This document shows positions 24,242-32,495 of a stretch of DNA of 41,202 nt, one piece after another. The DNA comes from Bacteroidales bacterium (lineage in GTDB: Bacteria > Bacteroidota > Bacteroidia > Bacteroidales > UBA932). Below the pieces are notes generated by a model. That model was not told the DNA's origin and made no database searches. It was given only the letters and a program-made list of their open reading frames with translations. Numbering within the stretch: the stretch's first letter is position 1; each line of letters begins with the position of its first letter. The position numbers and the translations under genes are program-made. The DNA is taken from positions 1 to 41,202 of the forward strand of contig JAFZWD010000014.1 in assembly GCA_017617495.1 (NCBI GenBank). The letters run 5' to 3'.

Positions 24242-25641
24242 TGATTACGAGCGCAGAGAAGGCATTGACCCGCAAGTGTCTGGCCATGGCCGCCGAGGCC
24301 GGGGCGCAGAAGGCGCGTATCAGCCTTACCAAGAGTTCGATGAACCTCGTCTCCACCCTCAACGGCGAGGTGGACCGCGTGACCTCCTGCCAGGACCGCA
24401 GCCTCAGTATCGTGCTATTCTGCGACGGACGTTACGGTTCGTATTCGACCAATAAGCTTGACGAGGGGGACCTGCGCATTTTCATCCGCAAGGCCGCGGA
24501 GATGACCCTCCTGCTCGCGCCCGATTCCTGCCGCGACCTTCCGGCACCCGACCGTACCGTCAAGGATGCTGTCAGGGGCACCGAGCTCGAGATTTATGAT
24601 CCCGCCTTTGAAACTATAACTCCAGAGCAACGCCGGGCGTTTGCTCTGGACAATGTCGTTAAACCTGGGGCTCTCAGGGAACCCTCCCTCTTAGGCAAGC
24701 CAGTAGAGGGCCGAGGGTCCCTCTCCGGCGCTACCGACTGGAAGTTGATATCCGAAGAAGGCGAGTACTCCGACTCCGACTTCCATAACTATATCGTGGA
24801 CAGTCAGGGACTGGTGGCGATGCACAGCGAAACTTCGTTCGAATATGGGACGGAGCTGACTATTGAGGACGAGGGCGGCAACAAGTACAGCGGCGGGTGG
24901 TGGACGGCGTCGCCGAGCCTGAAGGAATTCAGGCCGGAAGAGGTCGGGCCGGCGGCCCTCAAGGAGGCCGTGGACCAGATAGGGCCGCGGGGCTGCAGGA
25001 GCGGCAAGTATACGCTGGTGATCGATTCCGAGGTGAGCCAGAAGCTGGTGAACCCCATTCTGGGTGCGCTCAATGCATATAATGTACAGCAGAAGAACAG
25101 CTTCCTCGCCGACGCGCTCGGAAAGAAAGTGTTCCATGAGGGCATGAACCTTATGGACCTGCCGCGCAGCGCCGGGGAACTCGGGGCCAAGTATTTCGAC
25201 AGCGAGGGAGTCGCGACGGAAAACCATTCAGTCATCGAAAACGGCGTCGTGCGGGAGTATTTCGTCAACACCTTTATGGCCAACAAAACCGGCCTCTCCC
25301 CTACCTGCGAGGACGTGGTAAGGCCCAGGCTCCTTCCCTGGAGCGCCGACGGCAAGATTCGCAGGACAAGGCAGGAAATCATCGACTATTGCGGCGACGG
25401 CATCCTCGTCACCGACATAGAGGGCGGCAACAGCAATACCGCCACCGGCGACTTCTCCTTCGCCATTCAGGGCTATCGCTTCAAGAAGGGCAAGGTCGCC
25501 TTCCCAGTAAGGGAGATGCTCATAACGGGCAATATCGTCACGCTGTGGCAGAACCTCATTGCCGCGGGCGACGATGCGCGGCTATGCCGCACCAAACTCA
25601 TCCCGACGCTTGCGTTCAAGGATGTGGATTTCAGTGGATAA
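24241..25641 (+). CDS. pmbA: TldE/PmbA family partner of TldD
   Basis: The catalytically inert partner subunit that forms the TldD/TldE complex; it has no HExxxH. 466 residues with the family features GTELTIEDEGGNKYSGGWW, YTLVIDSEVSQKLVNPILGAL, FHEGMNLMDLP and DIEGGNSNTATGDFSF. The start is the ATG in TGATG with the tldD stop. Between residues 127 and 162 (about 24620-24725) the sequence is odd: two palindromes (24621-24650 and 24677-24721) are read through in frame, adding perhaps 20 residues (around GALREPSLLGKPVEGRG) that I would not expect at this position. The rest aligns in my reading without breaks. Confidence 0.9.
   Translation: MITSAEKALTRKCLAMAAEAGAQKARISLTKSSMNLVSTLNGEVDRVTSCQDRSLSIVLFCDGRYGSYSTNKLDEGDLRIFIRKAAEMTLLLAPDSCRDLPAPDRTVKDAVRGTELEIYDPAFETITPEQRRAFALDNVVKPGALREPSLLGKPVEGRGSLSGATDWKLISEEGEYSDSDFHNYIVDSQGLVAMHSETSFEYGTELTIEDEGGNKYSGGWWTASPSLKEFRPEEVGPAALKEAVDQIGPRGCRSGKYTLVIDSEVSQKLVNPILGALNAYNVQQKNSFLADALGKKVFHEGMNLMDLPRSAGELGAKYFDSEGVATENHSVIENGVVREYFVNTFMANKTGLSPTCEDVVRPRLLPWSADGKIRRTRQEIIDYCGDGILVTDIEGGNSNTATGDFSFAIQGYRFKKGKVAFPVREMLITGNIVTLWQNLIAAGDDARLCRTKLIPTLAFKDVDFSG
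24621..24650. repeat. Perfect-arm palindrome inside pmbA
   Basis: The arms tccagagcaa and ttgctctgga pair over 10 bp, and cgc/gcg continue the stem with one bulged T; the loop is 3 bases. It is translated as part of pmbA. Confidence 0.85.
24677..24721. repeat. Imperfect palindrome inside pmbA
   Basis: The arms gggaaccctccctct and agagggccgagggtccc pair as 9 bp plus 5 bp, interrupted by a bulged A and by a gcc bulge, around a 13-base loop. It coincides with the extra residues of PmbA. Confidence 0.7.
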
Positions 25642-25662
25642 TTAATTATAAAACAAGATATT

Positions 25663-26226
25663 ATGAAGATCGAAAAGAACAAGGCAGTGGCCGTTGATTA
25701 CGTGCTTACGGTAGAAGGACAGCAGATTGACGCATCCCCCGAGGGCGCTCCCCTCGAGTATGTGCACGGCGCGCATATGATGATTCCCGGGTTCGAGAAG
25801 GGCCTGGAAGGACTGGAGGCAGGTCAGGAAACCGAATTCGACGTTTCCCCCGAGGAAGGCTACGGCGTTTACAACCCGCAACACAAATTCGACATCCCCA
25901 AGAGTTCGTTCGAGGTGAACGGCGTGCTGCGCGAGGACCTTCTGGTTCCCGGCACCGTGGTACCCATGCACAATTCATCCGGCCAGATAGTCCAGGGCAC
26001 GGTTGCGGCAGTCGGAGAGGACACCGTCACGATGGACTTCAACCATATGCTCGCCGGCAAAACCCTGCACTTCAAGGTTAAGGTCGTCAGCGTTAAGGAG
26101 CACGACGGCGAATGCAGCTGCGGCTGCGGCCATCACCACCACGACGAGGACTGCGACTGCGGTTGCCACGGCGACCATCATCACGACGAAGACTGCGAAT
26201 GTGGCTGCTGCCATCACGACAAGTAA
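25663..26226 (+). CDS. SlyD-like FKBP peptidyl-prolyl isomerase with metal-binding tail
   Basis: A 187-residue prolyl isomerase/chaperone. The FKBP domain (residues 1-70 and 125-145) is split by the inserted IF chaperone domain, as in SlyD: YVLTVEGQQIDAS, MIPGFEKGLEGLEAGQ, then FDVSPEEGYG and VTMDFNHMLAGKTLHF. The last 40 residues are Cys/His/Asp-rich, for example ECSCGCGHHHHDEDC and a second near-copy, so a nickel- or zinc-binding tail as in SlyD. The repeat of the CGC-HHHDEDC unit is unusual in its regularity. It follows pmbA by 21 bp and abuts the glycosyltransferase start. Confidence 0.9.
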   Translation: MKIEKNKAVAVDYVLTVEGQQIDASPEGAPLEYVHGAHMMIPGFEKGLEGLEAGQETEFDVSPEEGYGVYNPQHKFDIPKSSFEVNGVLREDLLVPGTVVPMHNSSGQIVQGTVAAVGEDTVTMDFNHMLAGKTLHFKVKVVSVKEHDGECSCGCGHHHHDEDCDCGCHGDHHHDEDCECGCCHHDK

Positions 26227-27249
26227 ATGAGAACTGCGGTAGTAATACTGAACTGGAATACGGCTGAATACCTCAAGGCATTTCTGCCGGGAGTTTTCGA
26301 ATCGTGTGAGGGGGTTGCGGACCTGTATGTGGCGGACAACGCCTCAACCGACGGGTCGGTGGCGGTGCTGGCGAATGAGTTTCCGGGAGTAAAGAGCGTG
26401 CTGCTGGACAGGAACTACGGTTTTACCGGAGGGTATAACCGGGTGCTGGCGCAGCTGGAGGGCTACGAGTACTTTGTACTGCTGAATTCCGACATCGAGG
26501 TGGACAAGGGCTGGCTGGAACCGCTCATAGAGTGGATGGACAGCCATCCGCGCTGCGGAGTCTGCGGGCCCAAGCTTCACGGGCTCGTCGCCAAAGAAGA
26601 AGGCGGATACGAAAGGACAAACACCTTCGAGTATGCCGGAGCCGCCGGAGGGCTGCTGGACCGCTACGGTTTCCCCTATTGCAGGGGGCGCGTCCTCAAA
26701 AAAGTAGCTGAAGACAAGGGCCAGTACGACAGTCCGGCCGACGTGCTCTGGGTTACCGGGGCGTGCCTGGTTACCAGGGCTTCGCTCTGGAAAGAGCTCG
26801 GCGGGCTGGACGACAGGTTCTTCGCACATTGCGAGGAAATTGACTACTGCTGGCGGGCGCAGCTGAGCGGATGGAGCGTGAGCGTAGTGCCGCAGAGCAC
26901 GGTCTGGCATCTGGGAGGAGGCACGCTTCCGCAGAATTCCCCCTACAAACTTCAGCTTAATTTCCGCAACAACCTGCTGATGCTCGCCAATAATCTCGCA
27001 CCCACCTACGAGACCATGGGGCACTCCCCCGAAAAGGCGGCGAAAAAGGCGGAACGTCTGCTCGGTCGGCGGATGTTTCTGGACAATTTTGCAAAGATTG
27101 TATATATTTGCACCGGGCGAATCGAATATGCCAGGGCAGTGCGGAAGGCTCACGGAGAATTCCGCGAACTGCGCCACAAGGCTCCGGAGAGGCATTATTC
27201 CGGCCTTGGCAGCGTGAAAGGATGGACAAATAAATGCATTTTGATATGA
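26227..27249 (+). CDS. Family 2 glycosyltransferase
   Basis: A sugar transferase of 340 residues with a GT-A fold, probably acting on surface polysaccharide or lipid-linked glycan. Visible motifs are VVILNWNTAEYL, YVADNASTDGS, NYGFTGGYNRVL, the DXD-like FVLLNSDIEVD and WVTGACLVTRA with the later CEEIDYCWRAQLSGW, resembling rhamnosyltransferases. No membrane helices are evident. The ATG directly follows the SlyD stop (0 bp), and its stop overlaps the trkA ATG (ATGA). The donor and acceptor are not deducible, and no other capsule genes are adjacent. Confidence 0.88.
   Translation: MRTAVVILNWNTAEYLKAFLPGVFESCEGVADLYVADNASTDGSVAVLANEFPGVKSVLLDRNYGFTGGYNRVLAQLEGYEYFVLLNSDIEVDKGWLEPLIEWMDSHPRCGVCGPKLHGLVAKEEGGYERTNTFEYAGAAGGLLDRYGFPYCRGRVLKKVAEDKGQYDSPADVLWVTGACLVTRASLWKELGGLDDRFFAHCEEIDYCWRAQLSGWSVSVVPQSTVWHLGGGTLPQNSPYKLQLNFRNNLLMLANNLAPTYETMGHSPEKAAKKAERLLGRRMFLDNFAKIVYICTGRIEYARAVRKAHGEFRELRHKAPERHYSGLGSVKGWTNKCILI
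27103..27110 (+). promoter_or_regulatory. Possible internal promoter box before trkA
   Basis: TATATTTG occurs inside the glycosyltransferase gene, about 135 bp before trkA; no well-spaced TTG accompanies it. It may be chance. Confidence 0.25.
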
Positions 27250-28607
27250 GAATCGTTATACAGGGAGCGGGTGCGGTAGGTTCGCATCTTGCAAAAATGC
27301 TAAGGAGCGAAGGCAATACCGTAACCGTCATCGACAACGACGAGGGCAGGCTGCACGGACTGGCTTCGGTAGCCGACGTCAACACCCTCGAGGGCAATCC
27401 GTCTTCGACAAAGGTGCTTCGCGCCGCAGGAGTGGACAAGGCCGACCTGTTTATAGCCGTATATCCCTCCGAGATGCAGGAAATGAACATCGTGGGCGCC
27501 CTTCTCGCCAAGAAACTCGGCGCCGCAAAGGTTATCGCCCGCATCAACGACGAGGACTATCTGTCTGCCGAGAACCGCAAGTTCTTCCACGACATGGGCA
27601 TTGAGCTTCTGCTTTATCCCGAGAAGATTGCGGCCGACGAGATTGTCGCCCGCCTCAAGCGGAGCACCTCTGCCGAGACGATGGATTTCGCGAGCAGGCA
27701 TCTGCAGTTCTCGGTGTTCAAGCTCGACGAGAGCTCTCCCCTGCTGGACCTCAAGCTCATCGATTTCATGGGACGCTTCTCCCCCGAACAGGCCGCCGGA
27801 TTCCGAATCGTGGCCATCTCCCGAGGAGAACGCACCATGGTTCCCAAGGTCGACACCGTCTTCCAGTATGCCGACCTGGTGTTCGTGGTGGCGATGCCCG
27901 AGGCCCTCGACCTGCTGGTAGAATACTTCGGCCAGAACAGCCTCAGCGTGGAGAATGTGATGATTATCGGCGGAAACGCCATCGCCGAGATGGTGGCAAG
28001 GCGCCTTTCAAAGGAGGGAATCGCAGTGAAGCTGGTCGAAATCGACCGCGACCACTGCATCAGACTGGAAGAAGATCTTCCGGAAGAAGTGGACATTGTG
28101 CACGGCGACGGACGCGATTCCGACCTTCTGTTCGAGGAAGGCGTAAAGGACTGCGACGCATTCGTGGCCCTCACCGGCAGCGACGAGACCAACGTGCTGG
28201 CCTGTGTGGTGGCAAAGCGCTTCGGAGTGCCCCGTACGGTTGCCGAGGTGGAAAACACGGAGTATGTGCGCCTCGCCGAAGATATGGGGATAGACCACGT
28301 TATTAACAAGAAACTCATTACCGCAGGGCGCATCTACAAGTTCACCCTCGGCAGCAACGCCCGCTTTGTAAAGTATATGCGCGGCACCAACGCCGAAGTG
28401 CTTGAATACACCGCCCACGAAGGCAGCCCCATCACCAGGAAGCCCCTCAAGGACATCAAGTTCCCGGACGGCGCCATCATCTGCGGCGTCACCCGCGGGG
28501 CCCGCTCCATGATTGCCGTCGGCGACACCGTCATCGAGCCCGGCGACCAGGTCGCCATCTTCGCCCTGCCCGAAACAGTCAAGACACTCGATAAACTATT
28601 TAAATGA
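27246..28607 (+). CDS. trkA: Trk potassium uptake regulator TrkA
   Basis: The peripheral NAD(H)-binding gating protein of the Trk K+ transporter. Two RCK units are visible: the first begins MRIVIQGAGAVGSHLAKML with GAGAVG dinucleotide motif, the second VMIIGGNAIAEMVARRL at about residue 237, each followed by a beta-rich RCK-C region. VHGDGRDSDLLFEEGVKDC is a family motif. The 453 residues are normal for the duplicated type. The start ATG at 27246 overlaps the glycosyltransferase stop; an alternative ATG is at 27234. No trkH membrane subunit is in this window. Confidence 0.92.
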   Translation: MRIVIQGAGAVGSHLAKMLRSEGNTVTVIDNDEGRLHGLASVADVNTLEGNPSSTKVLRAAGVDKADLFIAVYPSEMQEMNIVGALLAKKLGAAKVIARINDEDYLSAENRKFFHDMGIELLLYPEKIAADEIVARLKRSTSAETMDFASRHLQFSVFKLDESSPLLDLKLIDFMGRFSPEQAAGFRIVAISRGERTMVPKVDTVFQYADLVFVVAMPEALDLLVEYFGQNSLSVENVMIIGGNAIAEMVARRLSKEGIAVKLVEIDRDHCIRLEEDLPEEVDIVHGDGRDSDLLFEEGVKDCDAFVALTGSDETNVLACVVAKRFGVPRTVAEVENTEYVRLAEDMGIDHVINKKLITAGRIYKFTLGSNARFVKYMRGTNAEVLEYTAHEGSPITRKPLKDIKFPDGAIICGVTRGARSMIAVGDTVIEPGDQVAIFALPETVKTLDKLFK

Positions 28608-28615
28608 TAATACCA

Positions 28616-29080
28616 ATGAAAAAGTATTTACTTATTCTTGCAACAGCGCTGATGGCGCTCTGCACCGTTTCCTGCGACAAGGACGAAGAAAGCATCGACA
28701 AAAAAGACCTCTACGGTATGTGGCTTCAAACCGAGGTGTTATATGACGGAGAACTTTTGCATAATATCCCGAATACTACCATGGTGATAAATGACGACGG
28801 AACTGGTTCCTCGACAGTAGTTTTTGGGAACAGCGACAACCACACGACTGAATTCAAATGGTCTGTCAAGGGAAAAACCATCAAATATGAGGACACCGCA
28901 TATTATACCAATGGGGTGCTGGATACTGATATAACAGAATTTTCAAAGATCCAGATGACGGTTAAAAAGCTTACTTCCGACAAGCTTGTTGTCACATATA
29001 AGGATGAGTTTGATGAGGAAAAGCACAATGTGCAGGTAACCTTCGAAAAGATTCCCGAAATACTCGAAGTCTTAGATTAG
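28616..29080 (+). CDS. Small lipoprotein with lipocalin-like body
   Basis: A 154-residue lipoprotein: signal peptide ending in the lipobox CTVSC, then DKDEES, so anchored at the cysteine of residue 20. The rest has alternating beta-strand sequence (LYGMWLQTEVLYDGELL, TTMVINDDGTGSSTVVF, TEFKWSVKGKTIKYED), suggesting a lipocalin-like beta barrel as in many small Bacteroidetes lipoproteins. Function is unknown. The codon use is more AT-rich than trkA's, unlike its neighbours. ATG 28616 begins the signal peptide (MKKYLLILATALMAL); an in-frame ATG at 28604 overlaps trkA. It converges on the minus-strand signalling operon with only 5 bp between stops. Confidence 0.7.
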   Translation: MKKYLLILATALMALCTVSCDKDEESIDKKDLYGMWLQTEVLYDGELLHNIPNTTMVINDDGTGSSTVVFGNSDNHTTEFKWSVKGKTIKYEDTAYYTNGVLDTDITEFSKIQMTVKKLTSDKLVVTYKDEFDEEKHNVQVTFEKIPEILEVLD

Positions 29081-29085
29081 ACGGA

Positions 29086-29673
29086 TCAGTCGAACATCAC
29101 GCGGGGATTCATCGCCTGGGGAGATTTCCAGTCGATGCCGTAAGAGGCCAGAATCCCGCGCTTGACTGCCCAGTAACCGAAGCAGAATCCCATTCCACGG
29201 GGTTCTGCTTTGAGTTTACTGTCGCATTTCTTTTCCACTTCAAAGTAGATTTCTTCCCAGCGGGGCGTGCGCTCGACGGGGTCGAAGCGCAGATGACGGC
29301 CGTGCCTTGCACAAAAGTCCTCCATACTCATGCCGTCGATATCGATATAATCCTCAAGCCTGGCGATTTCGCCCCTGACGTGGTCAGGGGTTAGCCAGTC
29401 GCTCTTCTCTTCGGACTCTTCCAGCCACTGCAGTTCGCGGCGCAGCAGCCGGAGCACGTAGCGGGGAGTATCGTATTCGGAGAGTTGCTCGACTACTGCA
29501 TTGCAGGCATAGGCTTTGCCGAGAGGCTCCTCGGCCTCTCCCAGGCCCTCGATTAGGGCCATGGTCTCCTGCGCAAGGGGATAATTGCGGAAGGTCGCCA
29601 TCTCCCCGCTGTTCTTGCGCATCGCATCGACGTTGCTGATAATGCGCTTTGCGTCTTTTTCTGCTTTTGTCAT
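29086..29673 (-). CDS. Unrecognised protein, last gene of the signalling operon
   Basis: 195 residues, soluble-looking, no signal peptide or membrane segment, with no family I recognise. The sequence is mostly helical in pattern in the first two thirds (LGEAEEPLGKAYACNAV, LRRELQWLEESEEKSD) and then has HGRHLRFDPVERTPRWEEIYFEVE, followed by a conserved-looking C-terminus GMGFCFGYWAVKRGILASYG. It starts 4 bp after the preceding gene and is clearly part of the operon. As the last gene, it could be an effector, substrate or accessory protein, but nothing in the sequence proves that. Confidence 0.7.
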   Translation of the reverse strand: MTKAEKDAKRIISNVDAMRKNSGEMATFRNYPLAQETMALIEGLGEAEEPLGKAYACNAVVEQLSEYDTPRYVLRLLRRELQWLEESEEKSDWLTPDHVRGEIARLEDYIDIDGMSMEDFCARHGRHLRFDPVERTPRWEEIYFEVEKKCDSKLKAEPRGMGFCFGYWAVKRGILASYGIDWKSPQAMNPRVMFD

Positions 29674-29677
29674 ATAG

Positions 29678-30058
29678 CTATACGTAAGCGTCCCAGCGCC
29701 CGTCGTCCTCGTCCGGCTCGTCTTCCTCGGGATTCACCCCGTCGTCGCTGTTCTCGTCGAAGCGGAGCCAGGCGTTCAGCATGAAGTTGGTATAGTCGCG
29801 GCCGCCCTGGTCGAGATAGGCATTGCTGCCCCCGTCTTCCAGCTGGAAGAACTTCTCGCCATACTGGAAGGAGACGGATTTCTCCTCGACATCCGTAACC
29901 TTTATGAGCGAAAAGAGTCCGCCGGGATCGTCGTATTTCAGCAACATTCCGGGCTTAAGATCTTCGTGCGCAAACTCAGTGCGCTCGCAGTACCATTCGG
30001 CATGCGGGTCCGCCGGGCGGTAGTCTACGTCCACTACCAGATGTGTCCAGGTTTTCAT
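29678..30058 (-). CDS. Unrecognised small acidic protein
   Basis: 126 residues, not recognised. The first part begins MKTWTHLVVDVDYRPADP and contains a beta-rich stretch (KPGMLLKYDDPGGLFSLIKV, VSFQYGEKFFQLEDGG); the C-terminus is very acidic (ENSDDGVNPEEDEPDEDDG). No signal peptide or membrane helix is seen. Its start overlaps the phosphatase stop by one base, so the two are translationally coupled. The strongly acidic tail may serve as a protein-interaction segment. It is likely a cytoplasmic partner of the phosphatase or of another operon component; this is inference from position only. Confidence 0.7.
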   Translation of the reverse strand: MKTWTHLVVDVDYRPADPHAEWYCERTEFAHEDLKPGMLLKYDDPGGLFSLIKVTDVEEKSVSFQYGEKFFQLEDGGSNAYLDQGGRDYTNFMLNAWLRFDENSDDGVNPEEDEPDEDDGRWDAYV

Positions 30059-30795
30059 TAAGCTGTAATTCTTGCAAGGATAATTGAAGTGTTGTCAACT
30101 CCGCCGCCGTCCATCGCCATGCGGAGGAGTTCGTCGGCGTCGGCGCCGCGTTCAAGCGCCGACTCCAGGTCTTCGTCACTCACCATGTCGCAAAGGCCGT
30201 CGGAACAGATCAGCAGGGTATCTCCCTCGAGGAGTTTGCCGTCCAGGCTGTCGATGGCCAGATTCCCCTCCGCTCCCCCGCCGAGGCAATTGTAAAGAAG
30301 CTTGCTGGCCTCGGGATTGCCGGTAACTCCGCGCTCGGTCTCGTCGGTGGTGAGCTGGCGGAGCATGCCGCCCCGGAAGCGGTAGGTGCGGCTGTCGCCG
30401 GCATTTATCAGCCAGATGCGGCCGTAATGCCAGATGACTCCGGTAAGCGTGCATCCCATGGGACGGGCCTGCCCCCGCTCGGCGGCAAAACCGTTGAGCT
30501 TGTACGAGATATAGTGCACCGCCTCGCGGATATCGTCCTCGAAGGTTTCGGGGCGGATCTGGTGCAGGGCGAGCTGCTCTTTGATTTCGCCCAGGGCGAA
30601 CTCGCTGGCCTCCTCGCCGTTCTCGTGACCGCCCATTCCGTCGGATACAAGCAGATAGAAAAAGCCGTCCTCCGGGGTGTCCACGCTGAGCGAGGTGGCA
30701 TTGTCGCGCAGGAACATGCCGCCTACGGAGACGGCGTCCTCGTTATTGGTGCGCACAAGGCCCACGTTGCAGATTGCCTGGATTGCGAGTTTCAT
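30058..30795 (-). CDS. PP2C-family Ser/Thr protein phosphatase
   Basis: A metal-dependent Ser/Thr phosphatase of 245 residues, opposing the operon's kinase. The PP2C motifs are RTNNEDA (residues 15-21), SDGMGGHENGE (Asp52 for the metal pair), GCTLTGV, NAGDSRTYRF, ICSDGLCDMVSD and GGGVDNTSI, in the usual order; the catalytic arginine is replaced by the position preceding TNNED as in the family. No transmembrane helix or extra domain. It lies 12 bp after the zinc-finger membrane protein gene and overlaps the next gene by 1 bp, strongly suggesting co-transcription with kinase and FHA genes. Confidence 0.93.
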   Translation of the reverse strand: MKLAIQAICNVGLVRTNNEDAVSVGGMFLRDNATSLSVDTPEDGFFYLLVSDGMGGHENGEEASEFALGEIKEQLALHQIRPETFEDDIREAVHYISYKLNGFAAERGQARPMGCTLTGVIWHYGRIWLINAGDSRTYRFRGGMLRQLTTDETERGVTGNPEASKLLYNCLGGGAEGNLAIDSLDGKLLEGDTLLICSDGLCDMVSDEDLESALERGADADELLRMAMDGGGVDNTSIILARITA

Positions 30796-30807
30796 ACATT
30801 ATAATAA

Positions 30808-32487
30808 TTAAAAGAGGAATGCCCACAACTTGCCCAGCAGCCCGAAGAGCCACTTGCACAACATGTAAGCAAGTATTATGGCGTAGAACAGGATTATCAG
30901 CAGCACCTTCACCACCTGCCATACAAGATAGAAGGCGATAGAGGTGAGAGCAGACAGGCCAAGGTAATTGAGCCCGAGCAGCACGGCCAGAATGCCTACT
31001 GCAATAAGCAAATACAGGCCCATTCCCGAAAAGACATATCCGAACACCGTGACGTGCCTCGCCTTGCTGTGGTCCGAAACGTTTATCATCGACTTTGCGA
31101 ACCACAGGAGCACAAGGAATACTATACACTGAACGGCAGGCACCCATCCGAAGCCCTTCCACGCAGGATCGTTGACGAAATGGGCATAGCGCATCACCGG
31201 GTTGAGCTCGCTGTAGAAATTGAAGAGGAACGGAGTGCCCAGAAGCGCAATCAGCCAGAACATAAGGTCGTTACCCAGGTTATAAAGTGTGTTCAGATGG
31301 GTATTTACCTTGCTCTGGATGCCGAAAGCCTGCGCATCCCTGCCATAGACCCTGAGCTTCTCCACGCGTTCCAGGAGATTGCGGGCCCTCACGGTCCCGA
31401 CACCGCCCACCGAACGCCTGGCTTCCTTGAGCAGTTTGTCCGCCAGCTCGGTAATGGGAGACACTCCCGCTACGAAACGTTCCTTGCCGTCTTCGACGGT
31501 AATGCATCCGTCGTATGTCCTGCCCTTGTAGGTGTATTGCACCCAGCACACGTCCACCCTGCACACATCGGCCTCCTGGAACAGGATGTGGCAGTTGCTG
31601 CCTGTCTTGCCTGAATGCTGGCCCAGCAGGGAGTCGAGTTTGCCGGCAATCTCCGGGTCATCGTCGTAAGTTCCCTTACGTATGAAAGCCTCGCGGTTGT
31701 GATAGAGCTTCTCGGCCTTGTATTTCTGCTTGCCGTCCACGAATTCCTGCACCTTCATCACATCGGCATCATAGAAATAATGGGTGGCGAGGGAGTGGTC
31801 CAGCGTCTGGTCTATGGCAAAGCAGTGAACGTTCTGCCCGTAGCCTTCGCAGACCGGGCACTGCACGTGCCCGCGCCCCTGGCATCGGTTGCATTCCACC
31901 CTTCCGGATCCGTGGCAGTTCGAGCAGGTCTCGTAATAGGTGACGTTCACATAACTGTAAACGGGCTCCCTGTGGCCGTCCGAATAAACCTTGTCGGCAG
32001 TATGGCGGTACTCCGAACGGGTTTTCCTGATCTGTCCGGCACCGTCGCAACGGCTGCACCTCACATCTCCGCTGCCGCCGCACTGGGGGCAGGTCACACG
32101 GCCGCGGCCGGCGCACCTGCCGCACTGTTCCACATGATGCGAGCCTGGAACCTCGAAAGATTCGCTCTGGCGCGCGAAATAGCTGGTAGTCAGGAGTTTG
32201 AAATCCCATACGTCAACGTCGGAAAGATTGTAATACTTCCTGGGGGCAAAACTGCCGCCCTTGTACGGGTATTGTTTATCCTTGACAGGACGGGTATCGT
32301 ACTGCGAATGAAGGCTGACGTAGTAAACGGGACGAAGCGCGTATTTCTGGATAACGATCTGGTTGCCGTAATTCTCGTAGTTATGGCCTTCCGACCTGGA
32401 AGCATACTCGTTAATCAGGCTCTTGATCTTCTGCTGAGCGGCACCGTCGATGGGGAGCGCCCGGCTCCTTAGGTATTTCTCTTCCAT
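30808..32487 (-). CDS. Membrane protein with six DnaJ-type CXXCXGXG zinc motifs
   Basis: 559 residues. Residues 122-217 carry six CXXCXGXG-type motifs (CGRCAGRG, CPQCGGSG, CSRCDGAG, then after a 36-residue gap CSNCHGSG, CNRCQGRG, CPVCEGYG), the zinc-binding core of DnaJ, but no J domain is present. Residues 430-559 are membrane helices (FWLIALLGTPFLF, VQCIVFLVLLWF, LYLLIAVGILAVLL, LIILFYAIILAYMLC). The zinc domain would therefore be on a membrane-anchored protein. The N-terminal 115 residues are not recognised. It starts 8 bp after the lipoprotein and is followed by the PP2C gene. A role in holding or sensing unfolded client proteins is possible but inferred. Confidence 0.88.
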   Translation of the reverse strand: MEEKYLRSRALPIDGAAQQKIKSLINEYASRSEGHNYENYGNQIVIQKYALRPVYYVSLHSQYDTRPVKDKQYPYKGGSFAPRKYYNLSDVDVWDFKLLTTSYFARQSESFEVPGSHHVEQCGRCAGRGRVTCPQCGGSGDVRCSRCDGAGQIRKTRSEYRHTADKVYSDGHREPVYSYVNVTYYETCSNCHGSGRVECNRCQGRGHVQCPVCEGYGQNVHCFAIDQTLDHSLATHYFYDADVMKVQEFVDGKQKYKAEKLYHNREAFIRKGTYDDDPEIAGKLDSLLGQHSGKTGSNCHILFQEADVCRVDVCWVQYTYKGRTYDGCITVEDGKERFVAGVSPITELADKLLKEARRSVGGVGTVRARNLLERVEKLRVYGRDAQAFGIQSKVNTHLNTLYNLGNDLMFWLIALLGTPFLFNFYSELNPVMRYAHFVNDPAWKGFGWVPAVQCIVFLVLLWFAKSMINVSDHSKARHVTVFGYVFSGMGLYLLIAVGILAVLLGLNYLGLSALTSIAFYLVWQVVKVLLIILFYAIILAYMLCKWLFGLLGKLWAFLF

Positions 32488-32495
32488 ATCGGCGT

